From contig DAIDGW010000149.1 of the NCBI GenBank assembly GCA_027452245.1, positions 1-52,811 on the forward strand: 52,811 nt of DNA. The letters are read 5' to 3'. Shown here in pieces: positions 1-10,187 of the stretch (position 1 is the stretch's first letter; each line of letters opens with the position of its first letter). The translations under genes were made by a program, and so were the position numbers. This DNA comes from Acidobacteriaceae bacterium (GTDB lineage: Bacteria > Acidobacteriota > Terriglobia > Terriglobales > Acidobacteriaceae). The notes beneath the pieces were generated by a model, which had not been told where the DNA came from, made no database searches, and saw only the letters and a program-made list of their open reading frames with translations.

Positions 1-743
1 CCCCAGCCCCAGCCCCAGCCCCAGCCAGGTCCCCAACCCCAACCGCCTCCCCAGTATGGATCATACAAGCCCCACTGGTTCTGCGGGTTGGACTCAGCCA
101 TGTAGGTTGATCGCAGGGAGTTCCACCGGTAAAGGGAACTAGCCTTGAACTTGCTTTCATCAAACGGTTTGGCCTTCTTGGGTGCGTTCTCGGACAGAGT
201 GATATCGTGGCCGGCTGTCAGCATGAGCTTCCGGTCACCTTCATGAACCAGGGCCTTGCCCTTGAATACACGAATTTGCTGGCTGTTCAGATCAAAATCG
301 TACAGCCCGGTCTTGAGCAGATGGGCAGTGGCGTTGCCTTCCTTAATCCGGATGTCGTTCTGCTTGTGATACTCAGTCACATCCACTATGACGTGGCCGT
401 GAAGCAGGTGCAATGACGTGTCGGTGATGCTGCCGTCGTTCATCTTTACGGACGTGTCGTGCCCCGCGCGCAAATAGACTCCGGGAGTCAGCACCAGCTC
501 GGCGCGGCCGCGCTCGGTGTTCAAAGTCTGGCCGATTTCCAGGGTCTGCCCCACCGATTTCTGGTTGAGCGCATTCCCGTCAAACTGCGCATTTCCTTCG
601 ACATATTCAAGAGTTCCAGGCAGCGTTGAGTAGGTGTCCGTTGCGGACGCTGAAGAAGAGCCAGTATCTGCAGCCCATGCGGGCACACACAAAAGCGCTG
701 CGAGGAACAAGCTGTAAATCACTTGCGACCCCGACAGCTTCAT
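1..743 (-). CDS. FecR-domain secreted protein, partial (runs off left edge)
   Basis: The reading frame opens with ATG at 743 and stays open to base 1, so the C-terminus lies outside the window. The start is supported by a GGAGGAC ribosome site just upstream. Residues 1-25 form a signal peptide ending in an AWA-like cleavage site. A FecR-like region follows: residues roughly 40-165 carry the pattern of a charged loop, then RGRAELVLTPGVYLRAG, then an LLHGHVIVDV strand. The visible C-terminal end turns into a Trp-Gly repeat (WGWGPGWGWGWG), encoded by a TGGGGC hexamer repeat at the extreme window edge. The protein is a paralogue of the complete gene at 44819-46210, which has the same order of signal peptide, FecR region and aromatic/Gly tail. 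The family is probably exported, but no sigma/anti-sigma partner is adjacent, so a FecR signalling role is not supported here. Confidence 0.8.
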   Translation of the reverse strand, partial: MKLSGSQVIYSLFLAALLCVPAWAADTGSSSASATDTYSTLPGTLEYVEGNAQFDGNALNQKSVGQTLEIGQTLNTERGRAELVLTPGVYLRAGHDTSVKMNDGSITDTSLHLLHGHVIVDVTEYHKQNDIRIKEGNATAHLLKTGLYDFDLNSQQIRVFKGKALVHEGDRKLMLTAGHDITLSENAPKKAKPFDESKFKASSLYRWNSLRSTYMAESNPQNQWGLYDPYWGGGWGWGPGWGWGWGW

Positions 744-1129
744 AGAAGTCCTCCGATCCCTACAAATCTCTTGCTTGATTAGATGAGGCGAAGGAGGGTT
801 ACGATGTCCGATTAGGCCAGGGACGGCGGCCTCTGCGTTTCTACTCCCGCAGCCTGACGATGCACTCTCCCGGGTTCCAGAGGCCTTCTGCTTTCCGGGA
901 GAACTGTCCAGCCAGCTATGCAGATTGCTGGTGAGCCCCGGCCAGACCACCGCCTAGCGCGTTAACTGTGCCCCCAGGGCTCAAGATCCGAGCTGTTTTG
1001 GTGCCCTCGCCCACCGATGCTTCGCCCGTATTCCAAAGAGCAGCCACAATGATGATCGCCATTAGACCGCGCACGATGCGGCGGAAAGCAGACTTCTCGT
1101 CGCTGGCGTTCCACGGGATCAGAAAGCGT
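744..1129. other. Intergenic stretch with at most one weak small gene
   Basis: Between the FecR-like start and the oxidoreductase stop I see no RNA gene, repeat or clear terminator. The only coding candidate is the short minus-strand frame at 916-1062, listed separately. Confidence 0.5.
916..1062 (-). CDS. Possible small secreted/membrane peptide (weak)
   Basis: A 48-codon frame starts MAIIIVAALW and contains one hydrophobic stretch followed by a Gly/Ala-rich tail, like a tiny exported protein. The frame stays open further upstream and overlaps the end of the flavin oxidoreductase gene, so the true start, if any, is unclear. I see no convincing ribosome site. It follows the aminotransferase/oxidoreductase pair on the same strand and could be a third gene of that unit or chance. 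I do not recognise it. Confidence 0.2.
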   Translation of the reverse strand: MAIIIVAALWNTGEASVGEGTKTARILSPGGTVNALGGGLAGAHQQSA

Positions 1130-2236
1130 CTATGCGCGCAGCAGGCGCCATCCCAGGCCGAGGCCGGCGACAGCGAATTCCGTGGATGAGGACGCCCCCA
1201 CGTGCATGGCAAGCAAACGTGCGAATAGTGTGTTATCGGCAGAAAAGGCTCGCATCACGCGCTGGCGGAAGGGCGTGGTCCAGTCGAGAGTGAGCATGAG
1301 ATTGGCCATGAGAACCGGGCGCAGGGCGAAGCGGCGATGTACTCGCTGATAGCGTTGTAGATCTCCCGTCAAAAGACAATCGGCCAGCAGTTCGGCCTGA
1401 CGGAAACAAAGGCAAAGGCCTTCGCCCGTGATGGCATCGACTGCGCCGGAGGCATCGCCGACGAGGATGAGGCGATCGTTGTAGACGCGACGGAGTTTGC
1501 GGGTGGAAGAGATGGCGCCACGCTCGGCAGAACTGGGATCGACTGCCTCCAGACGCGAGTGCAGTTCGGGAAAATTCGGAAGAGCATGGTCGAGGCGAAG
1601 GTCGGGAGTGCGGGAGATCAGGGCGACGCAGACTTCATCGGCAGAGATTGGGGTGACATAGATCTGGCACTTGGGGCCCCAGTGAATCTCCATGAACTCG
1701 CCCCAGGGAGCGATGCGGTAATGGCGGCGGAAGGCGTAGCGGGTGCGGTCGTAAGAGTAACGATCGAGCCCGGCCCACTGGCGCACCAGAGATTGGCCGC
1801 CGTCGGCGCCGACGATCCAGCGGGAGCGGACAAGATCTTTGCCGATGCGGACGCCAGCAGAATGCAGGCTGCTGATCGGTGTTTGCCAAAGCATTGTGAT
1901 GCCCATGGCGCTAGCGGCATCGATCATGATGCGATGAAGTTCGGTGCGGCGCACGCCGATGCCGAAGCTGTGGGGAAACCCTGCGGCGACGCTTAATTCA
2001 CCGCTGAGAAAACGAATTCCGCGAAAAGGATGCGAAAGGTTTGCGGGAATGAAGATGCCGAGTTGGTGCAGGGCGGCGAGGCCGTCGGGCATCAGTCCCT
2101 CGCCGCAGGGCTTGTCGATAGGCGGTTGGGCACCGTCGGCGACGACGACGTCGAGTCCGCGACGACGCGCAGCGATCGCGGTCGCCAGTCCGGCGGGTCC
2201 TCCTCCGATGATGAACAGATCGGTTGCTTTTACCAT
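1130..2236 (-). CDS. FAD-dependent oxidoreductase, geranylgeranyl-reductase/FixC-like
   Basis: This 368-residue flavoprotein has an N-terminal Rossmann dinucleotide motif (IIGGGPAGLATA, residues about 9-20), a KPCGEGLMP segment typical of the geranylgeranyl reductase/halogenase-like flavoprotein group, and the distal FAD-binding motif LVGDASGAVDAITGEGL in the C-terminal half. These mark a group A flavin monooxygenase or reductase acting on a hydrophobic or carrier-bound substrate. No membrane segment is obvious. It lies 30 bp behind a class III aminotransferase on the same strand, so the two are probably cotranscribed and act in one small-molecule pathway. The substrate cannot be inferred. 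Length and motifs look intact. Confidence 0.85.
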   Translation of the reverse strand: MVKATDLFIIGGGPAGLATAIAARRRGLDVVVADGAQPPIDKPCGEGLMPDGLAALHQLGIFIPANLSHPFRGIRFLSGELSVAAGFPHSFGIGVRRTELHRIMIDAASAMGITMLWQTPISSLHSAGVRIGKDLVRSRWIVGADGGQSLVRQWAGLDRYSYDRTRYAFRRHYRIAPWGEFMEIHWGPKCQIYVTPISADEVCVALISRTPDLRLDHALPNFPELHSRLEAVDPSSAERGAISSTRKLRRVYNDRLILVGDASGAVDAITGEGLCLCFRQAELLADCLLTGDLQRYQRVHRRFALRPVLMANLMLTLDWTTPFRQRVMRAFSADNTLFARLLAMHVGASSSTEFAVAGLGLGWRLLRA

Positions 2237-2266
2237 GCGACGTTGTATTTTCCTGTAGACGGTGCT

Positions 2267-3622
2267 TCAAGCGGTCAGCGCTCTTCGGGCTAAGCCCAAA
2301 GCTTCCGACCAGAACGGGCCTGGATTGTGTGCCAGATCGACTACGCGGCGGATCGAAGAGACGAATTCTCCTGTTTCAGATGCAGAGACGACCAGCGGAG
2401 GTGCAACTTTCAGCACCATGAAATTGTTTCCGCAGATCTGGGCAAGAATGTGATGGTCACGGAACAAGCGCATTACCAGGATTTGTCCGAACATGGCAGG
2501 ATGAATTTTGGCGAATGCCTCGAAAGGCATGCGCAACGCGAGGCGCTGCGGTGTGGTGAATTCGATGCCGAGCAGCAATCCCTTGCCGCGAACTTCCTTC
2601 ACCATTACATAGCCAGAGAGTTCGTCGGCGAGCTGTTGCTGCAGTTCGGTTCCGATTTTCTCAGCGCGCTCTCCCAGGTGTTCGTGCTCTAGTACGTCGA
2701 GCGTGGCGAGGCCCGCGCGCATGGAGAGACTGTTTTCGCTGAAGGTGGAAGCGTGAACAATCGAGCGCTTGAACGAACTGAAGACCGAGCGATAAATCGC
2801 GTCGGTCATGAGCACGGCGCTTACGGGAATCAGGCCGCCGCTCAAGGCCTTGGCGAGGATCACGATGTCGGGCTGAATGCCGAAGTGATGGGACGCAAGA
2901 AAGGGCCCGGTGCGGAACATGCCAGTCTGAACTTCGTCAGCGACGAGAAGCGTGCCGTGGCGGCGGCAGAGGTTTTGTGCTTCCCGCAAATAGCTTTCAC
3001 AGGGGACGCGAATGCCGCCTTCGGCCTGAATGGGCTCGATGAAGAATGCGGCGAAGCGGGCGGTGGCGAGTTGCTGTTTGAGTGCGGCAAGATCTCCAAA
3101 AGGAACGGAGGCGGTGTCGGGCAGAAGCGGTCCGAAACCCTTGCGCCAGTATTCCCCGTTCATCAGCGAGAGTGCGCCGCAGGTTAGTCCGTGAAAGGCG
3201 CCATCGCAGGAAAGCAGGGCGGTGCGCCCGGTGTGGGCGCGGGCAAATTTAATTGCTGTCTCAACGCCTTCGCTTCCAGAACTTGCAAAAAATACTTTCG
3301 AAAGATCGCAAGCGGCGAGATTGCAGAGGCGCGCGGCGAGTTGGCCGGCGAGTTCCGGGACGTTGCTCTGGAGCATGACCGGGCCGGAACGATCGAGTTC
3401 TTCACGCAGCGCCGAGATGATCGCGGGGTGGTTGTGGCCGGTGTTATGTACGCAGTATCCGGAAAGAAAGTCGAGGATGCGGCGTCCATCGCTGGTGAAT
3501 AATTCGGTTCCCACGCAACGGTCGTAGCTGACATTCATTTCAAGCAGGCTGAGCAGCTTAACCCATTGGGGATTCACGTACTCGAGATAGGCATCCGTAG
3601 CGACAGATTCGAGAGTCGGCAT
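2267..3622 (-). CDS. Class III PLP-dependent aminotransferase
   Basis: The 451-residue protein has the features of fold-type I, class III aminotransferases (ornithine/acetylornithine/putrescine group): the phosphate-binding SGSEGVE at about 115-121, the VADEVQTG motif with the pyridine-binding Asp at 229, and the Schiff-base Lys at 258 in ILAKALSGG. It transfers an amino group between an omega- or alpha-amine donor and a keto acid; the donor cannot be fixed from sequence. Its stop is 30 bp before the flavin oxidoreductase start, which suggests an operon. The ATG at 3622 has only a weak purine-rich site upstream, but the N-terminus matches the family. Conserved catalytic residues are all present. 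Confidence 0.88.
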   Translation of the reverse strand: MPTLESVATDAYLEYVNPQWVKLLSLLEMNVSYDRCVGTELFTSDGRRILDFLSGYCVHNTGHNHPAIISALREELDRSGPVMLQSNVPELAGQLAARLCNLAACDLSKVFFASSGSEGVETAIKFARAHTGRTALLSCDGAFHGLTCGALSLMNGEYWRKGFGPLLPDTASVPFGDLAALKQQLATARFAAFFIEPIQAEGGIRVPCESYLREAQNLCRRHGTLLVADEVQTGMFRTGPFLASHHFGIQPDIVILAKALSGGLIPVSAVLMTDAIYRSVFSSFKRSIVHASTFSENSLSMRAGLATLDVLEHEHLGERAEKIGTELQQQLADELSGYVMVKEVRGKGLLLGIEFTTPQRLALRMPFEAFAKIHPAMFGQILVMRLFRDHHILAQICGNNFMVLKVAPPLVVSASETGEFVSSIRRVVDLAHNPGPFWSEALGLARRALTA

Positions 3623-3958
3623 TTTCCGAAAAATGATAAATGGAAATAGAAATCCATAGCGGAACCGACACTTTGTTCCGCAAAGCGCCCTAAAAAATCA
3701 TGAAAACTGAATGCGGAGGCTTACTGCGTGGGATGCGGGCGGGTTCGGGATTGGTTGCAAGCGCAACCACGGCCCACGCGGATGGGGACTAGCCTACCCC
3801 TTCATAAGGGCTCGCCCTGACTGTGTAAGAGAAGGCCCCGCCTTGCGGCGGGGCTTCGGTTCCTCTATTTGGGAGGCTTGCGGCGCGGCAGAAGCCGCAC
3901 CTTTCAAGTGCGTCCAGACAATTGGCGCCGAAGTGGCGTCTGCCTGGACGGCGAGTCC
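3623..3958. other. Intergenic stretch holding the groEL 3' end
   Basis: This 336-base gap between the aminotransferase start and the groEL stop contains the GC-rich hairpin at 3835-3854 and no credible gene. The part nearest the aminotransferase (about 3623-3710) is A/T-richer than its surroundings and probably carries that gene's promoter, but I cannot place hexamers with confidence. Confidence 0.5.
3835..3854 (-). terminator. Hairpin downstream of groEL, likely terminator
   Basis: A perfect 8-bp stem (GCCCCGCC / GGCGGGGC) encloses a TTGC loop about 105 bp beyond the groEL stop. On the minus strand it is followed by a pyrimidine-rich CTTCTCTT rather than a clean U-tract, so it is a plausible but not ideal intrinsic terminator. 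Confidence 0.5.
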
Positions 3959-5635
<1,677 letters not shown>

Positions 5636-5650
5636 CTATGAATTTCATTT

Positions 5651-5665
5651 GCAGGGCTGGCCTGC
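5651..5665. repeat. Small hairpin in the groES-groEL spacer
   Basis: GCAGG-GCTGG-CCTGC forms a 5-bp stem shortly upstream of the groEL ribosome site. It may shape the processed end of the groEL message or be part of the adjacent repeat insertion. Confidence 0.35.
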
Positions 5666-5678
5666 AGAATTTCTTGTT

Positions 5679-5733
5679 TGTCATCCCGAGCGCGCCCGCC
5701 CATTGGGCGAGTCGAGGGAGCTGCTGTTTCCCG
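5679..5733. repeat. Intergenic repeat-like element inside the groESL operon
   Basis: The block begins TGTCATCCCGAGCG, contains the stem CGCCC-ATT-GGGCG (5697-5709), and continues GTCGAGGGAGCTGCTGTTTC. This layout (GTCATCCCGAGC ... GAGGGA.CTGCTG) resembles dispersed intergenic repeats I associate from memory with acidobacterial genomes. No second full copy is present in the window, though the right end at about 52600-52700 holds loosely similar words. It lies between two cotranscribed genes, so it is transcribed. Confidence 0.5.
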
Positions 5734-5765
5734 CACTTTTTGCGGACGAAAGAAACGCGCGCTGC

Positions 5766-6101
5766 CTACTTGCGCGAGCCGGCGGTTTCTTTCTTCGACG
5801 AAGTCGCAGCGCCCGACAGGATCCCGAGCACTTCTTCTTCGCGCATGATGATGTAGTCTTCGCCGTCCAGCTTGATCTCGGTGCCCGAGTACTTGCCGAA
5901 CAGGATGCGGTCGCCTTCCTTCACGTCCAGGGGACGAACCTTTCCTTCTTCGCTGATCTTGCCTTTGCCGACGGAGATGACTTCGCCCTCCTGCGGCTTG
6001 TCCTTGGCCGAGTCGGGGATGATAATGCCGCCCCGGGTGGTTTCGGCTTCCTCCACACGACGGACCAGAAGGCGGTCATGGAGTGGGGTAAATTTCGCCA
6101 T
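5766..6101 (-). CDS. groES: 10-kDa co-chaperonin GroES
   Basis: The protein (111 residues from ATG 6101) starts [20 protein letters not shown] and contains the mobile-loop region ([17 protein letters not shown]) and the conserved [20 protein letters not shown] barrel strands. It caps GroEL. An AAAGGAG site a few bases upstream fixes the start at 6101 rather than at an in-frame ATG nine codons earlier. The C-terminus runs about 15 residues beyond the usual end as a Ser/Lys-rich tail ([14 protein letters not shown]), which is longer than in most GroES proteins. It is first in the operon and directly downstream of the CIRCE-controlled promoter. Confidence 0.97.
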   Translation of the reverse strand: MAKFTPLHDRLLVRRVEEAETTRGGIIIPDSAKDKPQEGEVISVGKGKISEEGKVRPLDVKEGDRILFGKYSGTEIKLDGEDYIIMREEEVLGILSGAATSSKKETAGSRK

Positions 6102-6176
6102 GGTGCAAACTCCTTTCAAGGTATTCAAAGATTTGGGTTTGTAACAGAATGAGAACCGATAACTTGCGAACCTCTG

Positions 6177-6203
6177 TTAGCAGTCAAACACAACGAGTGC
6201 TAA
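6177..6203 (-). promoter_or_regulatory. CIRCE operator (HrcA binding site)
   Basis: The sequence TTAGCAGTC-N9-GAGTGCTAA matches the CIRCE consensus TTAGCACTC-N9-GAGTGCTAA with one mismatch and exact spacing. It lies 75 bp upstream of the groES start and overlaps the downstream edge of the -10 element, where bound HrcA would block transcription. hrcA itself is not in this window. Confidence 0.93.
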
Positions 6204-6230
6204 TGTACAGGATGAGTGAGTTGTTGTCAA
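6202..6230 (-). promoter_or_regulatory. Sigma-70-type promoter of groESL
   Basis: On the minus strand a perfect TTGACA (6225-6230) is followed after exactly 17 bp by TACATT (6202-6207), a 4/6 match to TATAAT. The CIRCE operator begins at the last bases of the -10. Housekeeping transcription held down by HrcA is the expected logic. Confidence 0.8.
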
Positions 6231-6307
6231 GTCAAGATCCAACTTGCGCACCTTGGCGTGCGGCGTACGCAGGGACTCTGTCCGGCTGGTGGTTTTGGCG
6301 ACGGACC

Positions 6308-7144
6308 TCAGGGCCAATTTGTTGGCGGAACAGTTCCTGCGTGCAGCATGGCAGCGAGGAGTTCTTTGAGGATCTTAGCGGCGACCATGGCGGTTTGACC
6401 GTTGCGGTCGCGGAGGGGATTGAATTCGACGATGTCGGCGCCCACAATGGGCACGCGCAAGCTCTGAATTATCGTGAGGGCCTCGCGGACGGTGAGGCCT
6501 CCGGGCTCGTAGTGCGAGATGCCGGGAGCGAAGGCGGGATCGAGGACGTCCATGTCGAAGGAGATGTAGAGGGGGCCGTCGAGTTTGAGTCCGGCGAATT
6601 TCGCGAGATTCCGCATGGTGATGATTTCGACGCCGAAGCGACGAGCCTGTTCGCGCTGGTGCTGATTGAGGGTGCGAATGCCGACCTGAACCAGATGCCG
6701 TGCCAGATGCTCTTCCATGATGCGAGCAAATGGGGAGGCGTGGGAGAGGCGCTGGTCCGCGAAATTGTCGTAGAGGTCGGGATGGGCGTCAAAGTGAAGA
6801 ATCGTGAGATCCGGATACTTCGCGTGAAAAGCGAGCAGGATCGGATAAGTGACGGAATGATCTCCACCGAGCGAAATCAAGGGATGGCCCAATTCGAGCG
6901 CGTGGGCGACGCCTTGCTCGATGGCCCTGGATGCGGCTTCGGGATCACTGGGAAGCTTCAGATCGCCGAGATCGCATATCGTGTCCGGCTGGCCGACATC
7001 AATGCCGTCTTCTGTCCAGAGATTACAGGAATCCGAGCGCAACGCGGCGCGGATGCGGGCTGGGGCCTCGGCAGTTCCCAAAAGATAAGACGAGTTGAGG
7101 TCGTACGGAAGGCCGAGCAGGGAAATCGGCATGAGCGCGGTCAT
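6308..7144 (-). CDS. Arginase/agmatinase-family ureohydrolase
   Basis: The 278-residue protein carries the full binuclear manganese set of the ureohydrolase fold: GGDHS (His96), FDAHPD (Asp119, His121, Asp123) and SFDMDVLDP (Asp197, Asp199). It hydrolyses a guanidino compound to urea (arginase, agmatinase) or acts on a related substrate such as formiminoglutamate. The length fits a single-domain enzyme. The closing EFNPLRD segment is shared across arginases and agmatinases, so the substrate is not resolved. Two in-frame ATGs (7144 and 7132) are possible starts, with no strong ribosome site at either. It is followed by no partner gene on the same strand. Confidence 0.85.
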   Translation of the reverse strand: MTALMPISLLGLPYDLNSSYLLGTAEAPARIRAALRSDSCNLWTEDGIDVGQPDTICDLGDLKLPSDPEAASRAIEQGVAHALELGHPLISLGGDHSVTYPILLAFHAKYPDLTILHFDAHPDLYDNFADQRLSHASPFARIMEEHLARHLVQVGIRTLNQHQREQARRFGVEIITMRNLAKFAGLKLDGPLYISFDMDVLDPAFAPGISHYEPGGLTVREALTIIQSLRVPIVGADIVEFNPLRDRNGQTAMVAAKILKELLAAMLHAGTVPPTNWP

Positions 7145-7248
7145 GGGCAGTTGGAAGTATAGCTGTGGCTTATTCCTTTAGCCCACTACCGCTTTCTGCC
7201 AACTAAGGAGCCGCGGCCATGGTGAAAAGAACCGCTGCGCGAGGTGCA

Positions 7249-7704
7249 CTACTGCTGCGGTTTGGTTTCCGTCGAAGCCGCGGTTGTTTTCCGCGCAAGG
7301 GAGCGAACGTAGTTGACCAAGTCCCAGTTCTCTTCGACTTTGACGCGGGGCCCCTCGGGAGGCATGTCTCCATTGCCATTCTTGATGATGTAGAACAGTT
7401 CGCCGTCGGTACGGTCTTTCAGCGTAGAGGGATCGGTCAGATCGCGAAGCTGCAGCTTCATATCTTTGGCGATGTCGCCTTTGCCATCTCCATTGGCCCC
7501 GTGGCACATGGTGCAATCCATGGTCCACCATTTTTTGGCGCGGGCCAAAGAATCCGGAGACAACTTAACCGGATTGGGTTGTTTCGCAACATCGGGCGGA
7601 ATGGCTGCGTAATTGGGAACTTTTGGTCCGGCCGGGGGTTGTTGGGCCAAGCCGGCGCAGGCAGCGATCAACAGGAGCGACACAACGGTTACGAGCTTTG
7701 ACAC
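7249..7704 (-). CDS. Small secreted c-type cytochrome
   Basis: This 151-residue protein has a signal peptide (residues 1-20) and one haem-binding CTMCH motif (Cys64, Cys67, His68). The likely axial Met is at 114 in GDMPPEGP. The fold is a class I, monohaem cytochrome c that would act in the periplasm as an electron carrier. It starts with GTG at 7704 behind an AAGGAGGT ribosome site, which makes the start firm. No oxidase or reductase partner gene is next to it, so its redox partner is unknown. Confidence 0.9.
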   Translation of the reverse strand: MSKLVTVVSLLLIAACAGLAQQPPAGPKVPNYAAIPPDVAKQPNPVKLSPDSLARAKKWWTMDCTMCHGANGDGKGDIAKDMKLQLRDLTDPSTLKDRTDGELFYIIKNGNGDMPPEGPRVKVEENWDLVNYVRSLARKTTAASTETKPQQ

Positions 7705-7829
7705 GGAAGACCTCCTTCAGGGGCAAGGAGCAAGTCTCTGACGATTAAGAGTAAGCGTGGGTTGGGTAAGAAGCTGTGACTGGAATCACATTAAGGTTTG
7801 ATCGCAAGGAAATGGGACAGCGGGCAGAG

Positions 7830-10187
7830 TTACTGAACGGGGGCAGCTTCGATGGATTCGGAGCGGGAACCGGCATTTTCCGGCAAGGGAAGAGAGGCAG
7901 TCACGGTTGTGCCGCTGGAGTCGGATTGGATGGTGAGCACGCCGCCGAATTGATGGACGCGTTCCTGCATGCCCCGGAGGCCGACGCCCGGTCTTGTTTT
8001 CGAAGGAGAGCCCTTGCGGGGGTTGATGCCGCGTCCGCGGTCGCGGACTTCGACGCGAACCTCGCGGGAATCGCGCTCGACACAAATATAGGCGGAGGGG
8101 CTGCCGGAGTGGCGATGAATGTTGGTGAGGCACTCCTGCACGATGCGGAAGATGGTGGTTTCCATGTCGCGCGGCAGGCGTCCCAGTTCGCGGGAAATCT
8201 CAAGTTGGGTGCCGATCCCGCTGCGGGTGGCGAATCCTTCTACATACCATTCAATTGCCGAAGGCAGGCCGGACTCGTCGAGCAAAGGGGGATGAAGAAG
8301 ATAAGAAAGGGTACGTACTTCGCGCGAAAGCTGATTGACGAGCTCCAGGCTTTCCTTGATAGATCGCGAGACGTCTTCCGGCAGCGAAGGATAGTAGGGT
8401 TCGGTCGAGACCAGGTTGATTTGTAATGCGGTCAGGATCTGACCGGCGCTGTCGTGCAATTCGCGGGCGATGCGGCGGCGTTCTTCGTCCTGACTCTGCA
8501 GCAGGCGGGCGGAAAGCTCGCGCACCACGTCGGACTGCATTTGAATTTCGACATTCTTCCTCTCCAAATCGGCGGTGCGCGCTCGCACACGATTTTCCAG
8601 AGACTCGCGCAATTCCTTCTGTTCCGTGATGTCGAGTCCGCTGGCGACGAGGAGCACGACCTTTCCCTGATCGTTTTTGACGGGATTAATGGTGCGCAAG
8701 GCGAAGCGCAGGGTGCCATCGTGCATCTGGTATTGGCACTCTTCGCGTACGGCTTCACCCTGGGCGGCGAGGGTGATGTGCTTTTTTAATTTGGCGAGTT
8801 CGTGCGGAAGATTGCCCCACCACGGATCCCAGAGCTTGGTGCCGATCACCTGTTGGCGGGTCTTGCCGGCGGCATCGAGTGCAGCCTGATTGACTTCGAG
8901 GATGGTGCCGTCGAGGCTCAGCAACAACATGTAGGCGTAACTTTGAGTGAAAGCCCCACGCAACCGCTGTTCGCTTTCCTGCAAGGCGGTTTCCACGCGC
9001 TTGCGTTCGGTGATGTCACGAGCGATTTTGGATGCCCCGATGATGCGGCCACGGGAATCTCTCATGGGGGAAATGGTGAGCGAGACCTGTACGCGGCGCC
9101 CGCTTTTGGTCACGCGGGTAGTTTCGAAATGCTCGATGCGTTCGCCAGCGCGCAGCCGCTTCAGAATCCCGGTCTCTTCGGGGTGCAGTTCGGGCGGAAT
9201 GATCAATGTGATGTGGTGGCCGACGGCTTCCTGGGCGGTATAGCCGAAGATGCGCTCGGCGCCGACGTTCCAGCTGTTGATGACACCATCTAGATTTTTC
9301 GAAATGATGCCATCGTCGGAAGATTCGACGATGGCAGCCAGGCGAAAGCGGTCAAGTTCTGCTTTCTTGCGCTCGGTAATGTCTTCCACGATGAAAATGA
9401 TGTGCTTCAGCCGCGTGTTCGTATCTGTTACGGCCGACGCGGTGCGCATCACCCAGACGGACCCGCCATTTTTGCCGATAAACCGGCGTTCGGTAGATTC
9501 TTCCTGGGATTTGCCATGAAGAAGGCGGGAGATTTCCTGAGTCTCGGCGGCAAGATCTGCGGGATGGGTGACGTGCTGATAATTGAGCTGGAGCAGTTCT
9601 TCACTGGTGTAGCCGAGGATTTCGGCCAGCTTGCGGTTGACGCGGATAAAGTTACCTTGCGGATCGAGATGAGCAACGCCGATCGGAGCCAGCTCAAAGG
9701 TGGAGCGGAACAGTTCTTCACTCTCCCGGAGTGCCTGCTCCAAAATGGCGCTGCGGGAGGCGATTTCCTGCAAGCTCGCCGCCGGCTCGGTGTTCCCCCC
9801 GATGACGACGGGGTCGAAGAACAATTCGTGGCGGGAGACCTTCTGCAGTGCGTTGAGCAGGTCGCGTCCGACGGAGCCTTTCACGACGTAACCGCGAGCT
9901 CCCGCTTGCAGAGCCTGACGCGCCATTTCGGCCGAACTGTGCTGGCTGAGGATCAGGACTTCCGTCTTGGCCTGCTGCGTACGGAGGCGGCGCGTGGCCT
10001 CGAGCCCGTTCATTTCGGGCATGCTGATATCCATGACGACGATGTCCGGGTTTAGTTCCTGCGCTTTAGCAAGAGCATCGACCCCGTTCACCGCCTCTCC
10101 GCAGACCTCCCAATGGGAATGGCTGCCGAGGAACGCGCGGATGCCCCGACGGACAAGTTCGTGATCGTCAACGATTAAAACACGCAT
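7830..10187 (-). CDS. Response regulator-PAS(x3)-histidine kinase in one chain
   Basis: Counting from ATG 10187, residues 1-120 form a receiver domain (VDDHE, phospho-acceptor Asp53 in VVMDISMPEMNG, Lys103). Three PAS modules follow (about 155-275, 281-400, 401-525), then a coiled linker and a HisKA_3-type dimerisation domain with phospho-His578 in ARELHDSAGQIL. The last part is an ATPase domain with Asn689 and the GVGLRGM box. This is a NarX/DegS-class kinase with the receiver at the N-terminus and no DNA-binding domain. There is no membrane segment, so it senses in the cytosol. A GTG at 10226 would add 13 residues, but MRVLIVDDHE is the natural receiver start. The gene is divergent from the small H-box gene at 10441. 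Confidence 0.9.
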   Translation of the reverse strand: MRVLIVDDHELVRRGIRAFLGSHSHWEVCGEAVNGVDALAKAQELNPDIVVMDISMPEMNGLEATRRLRTQQAKTEVLILSQHSSAEMARQALQAGARGYVVKGSVGRDLLNALQKVSRHELFFDPVVIGGNTEPAASLQEIASRSAILEQALRESEELFRSTFELAPIGVAHLDPQGNFIRVNRKLAEILGYTSEELLQLNYQHVTHPADLAAETQEISRLLHGKSQEESTERRFIGKNGGSVWVMRTASAVTDTNTRLKHIIFIVEDITERKKAELDRFRLAAIVESSDDGIISKNLDGVINSWNVGAERIFGYTAQEAVGHHITLIIPPELHPEETGILKRLRAGERIEHFETTRVTKSGRRVQVSLTISPMRDSRGRIIGASKIARDITERKRVETALQESEQRLRGAFTQSYAYMLLLSLDGTILEVNQAALDAAGKTRQQVIGTKLWDPWWGNLPHELAKLKKHITLAAQGEAVREECQYQMHDGTLRFALRTINPVKNDQGKVVLLVASGLDITEQKELRESLENRVRARTADLERKNVEIQMQSDVVRELSARLLQSQDEERRRIARELHDSAGQILTALQINLVSTEPYYPSLPEDVSRSIKESLELVNQLSREVRTLSYLLHPPLLDESGLPSAIEWYVEGFATRSGIGTQLEISRELGRLPRDMETTIFRIVQECLTNIHRHSGSPSAYICVERDSREVRVEVRDRGRGINPRKGSPSKTRPGVGLRGMQERVHQFGGVLTIQSDSSGTTVTASLPLPENAGSRSESIEAAPVQ

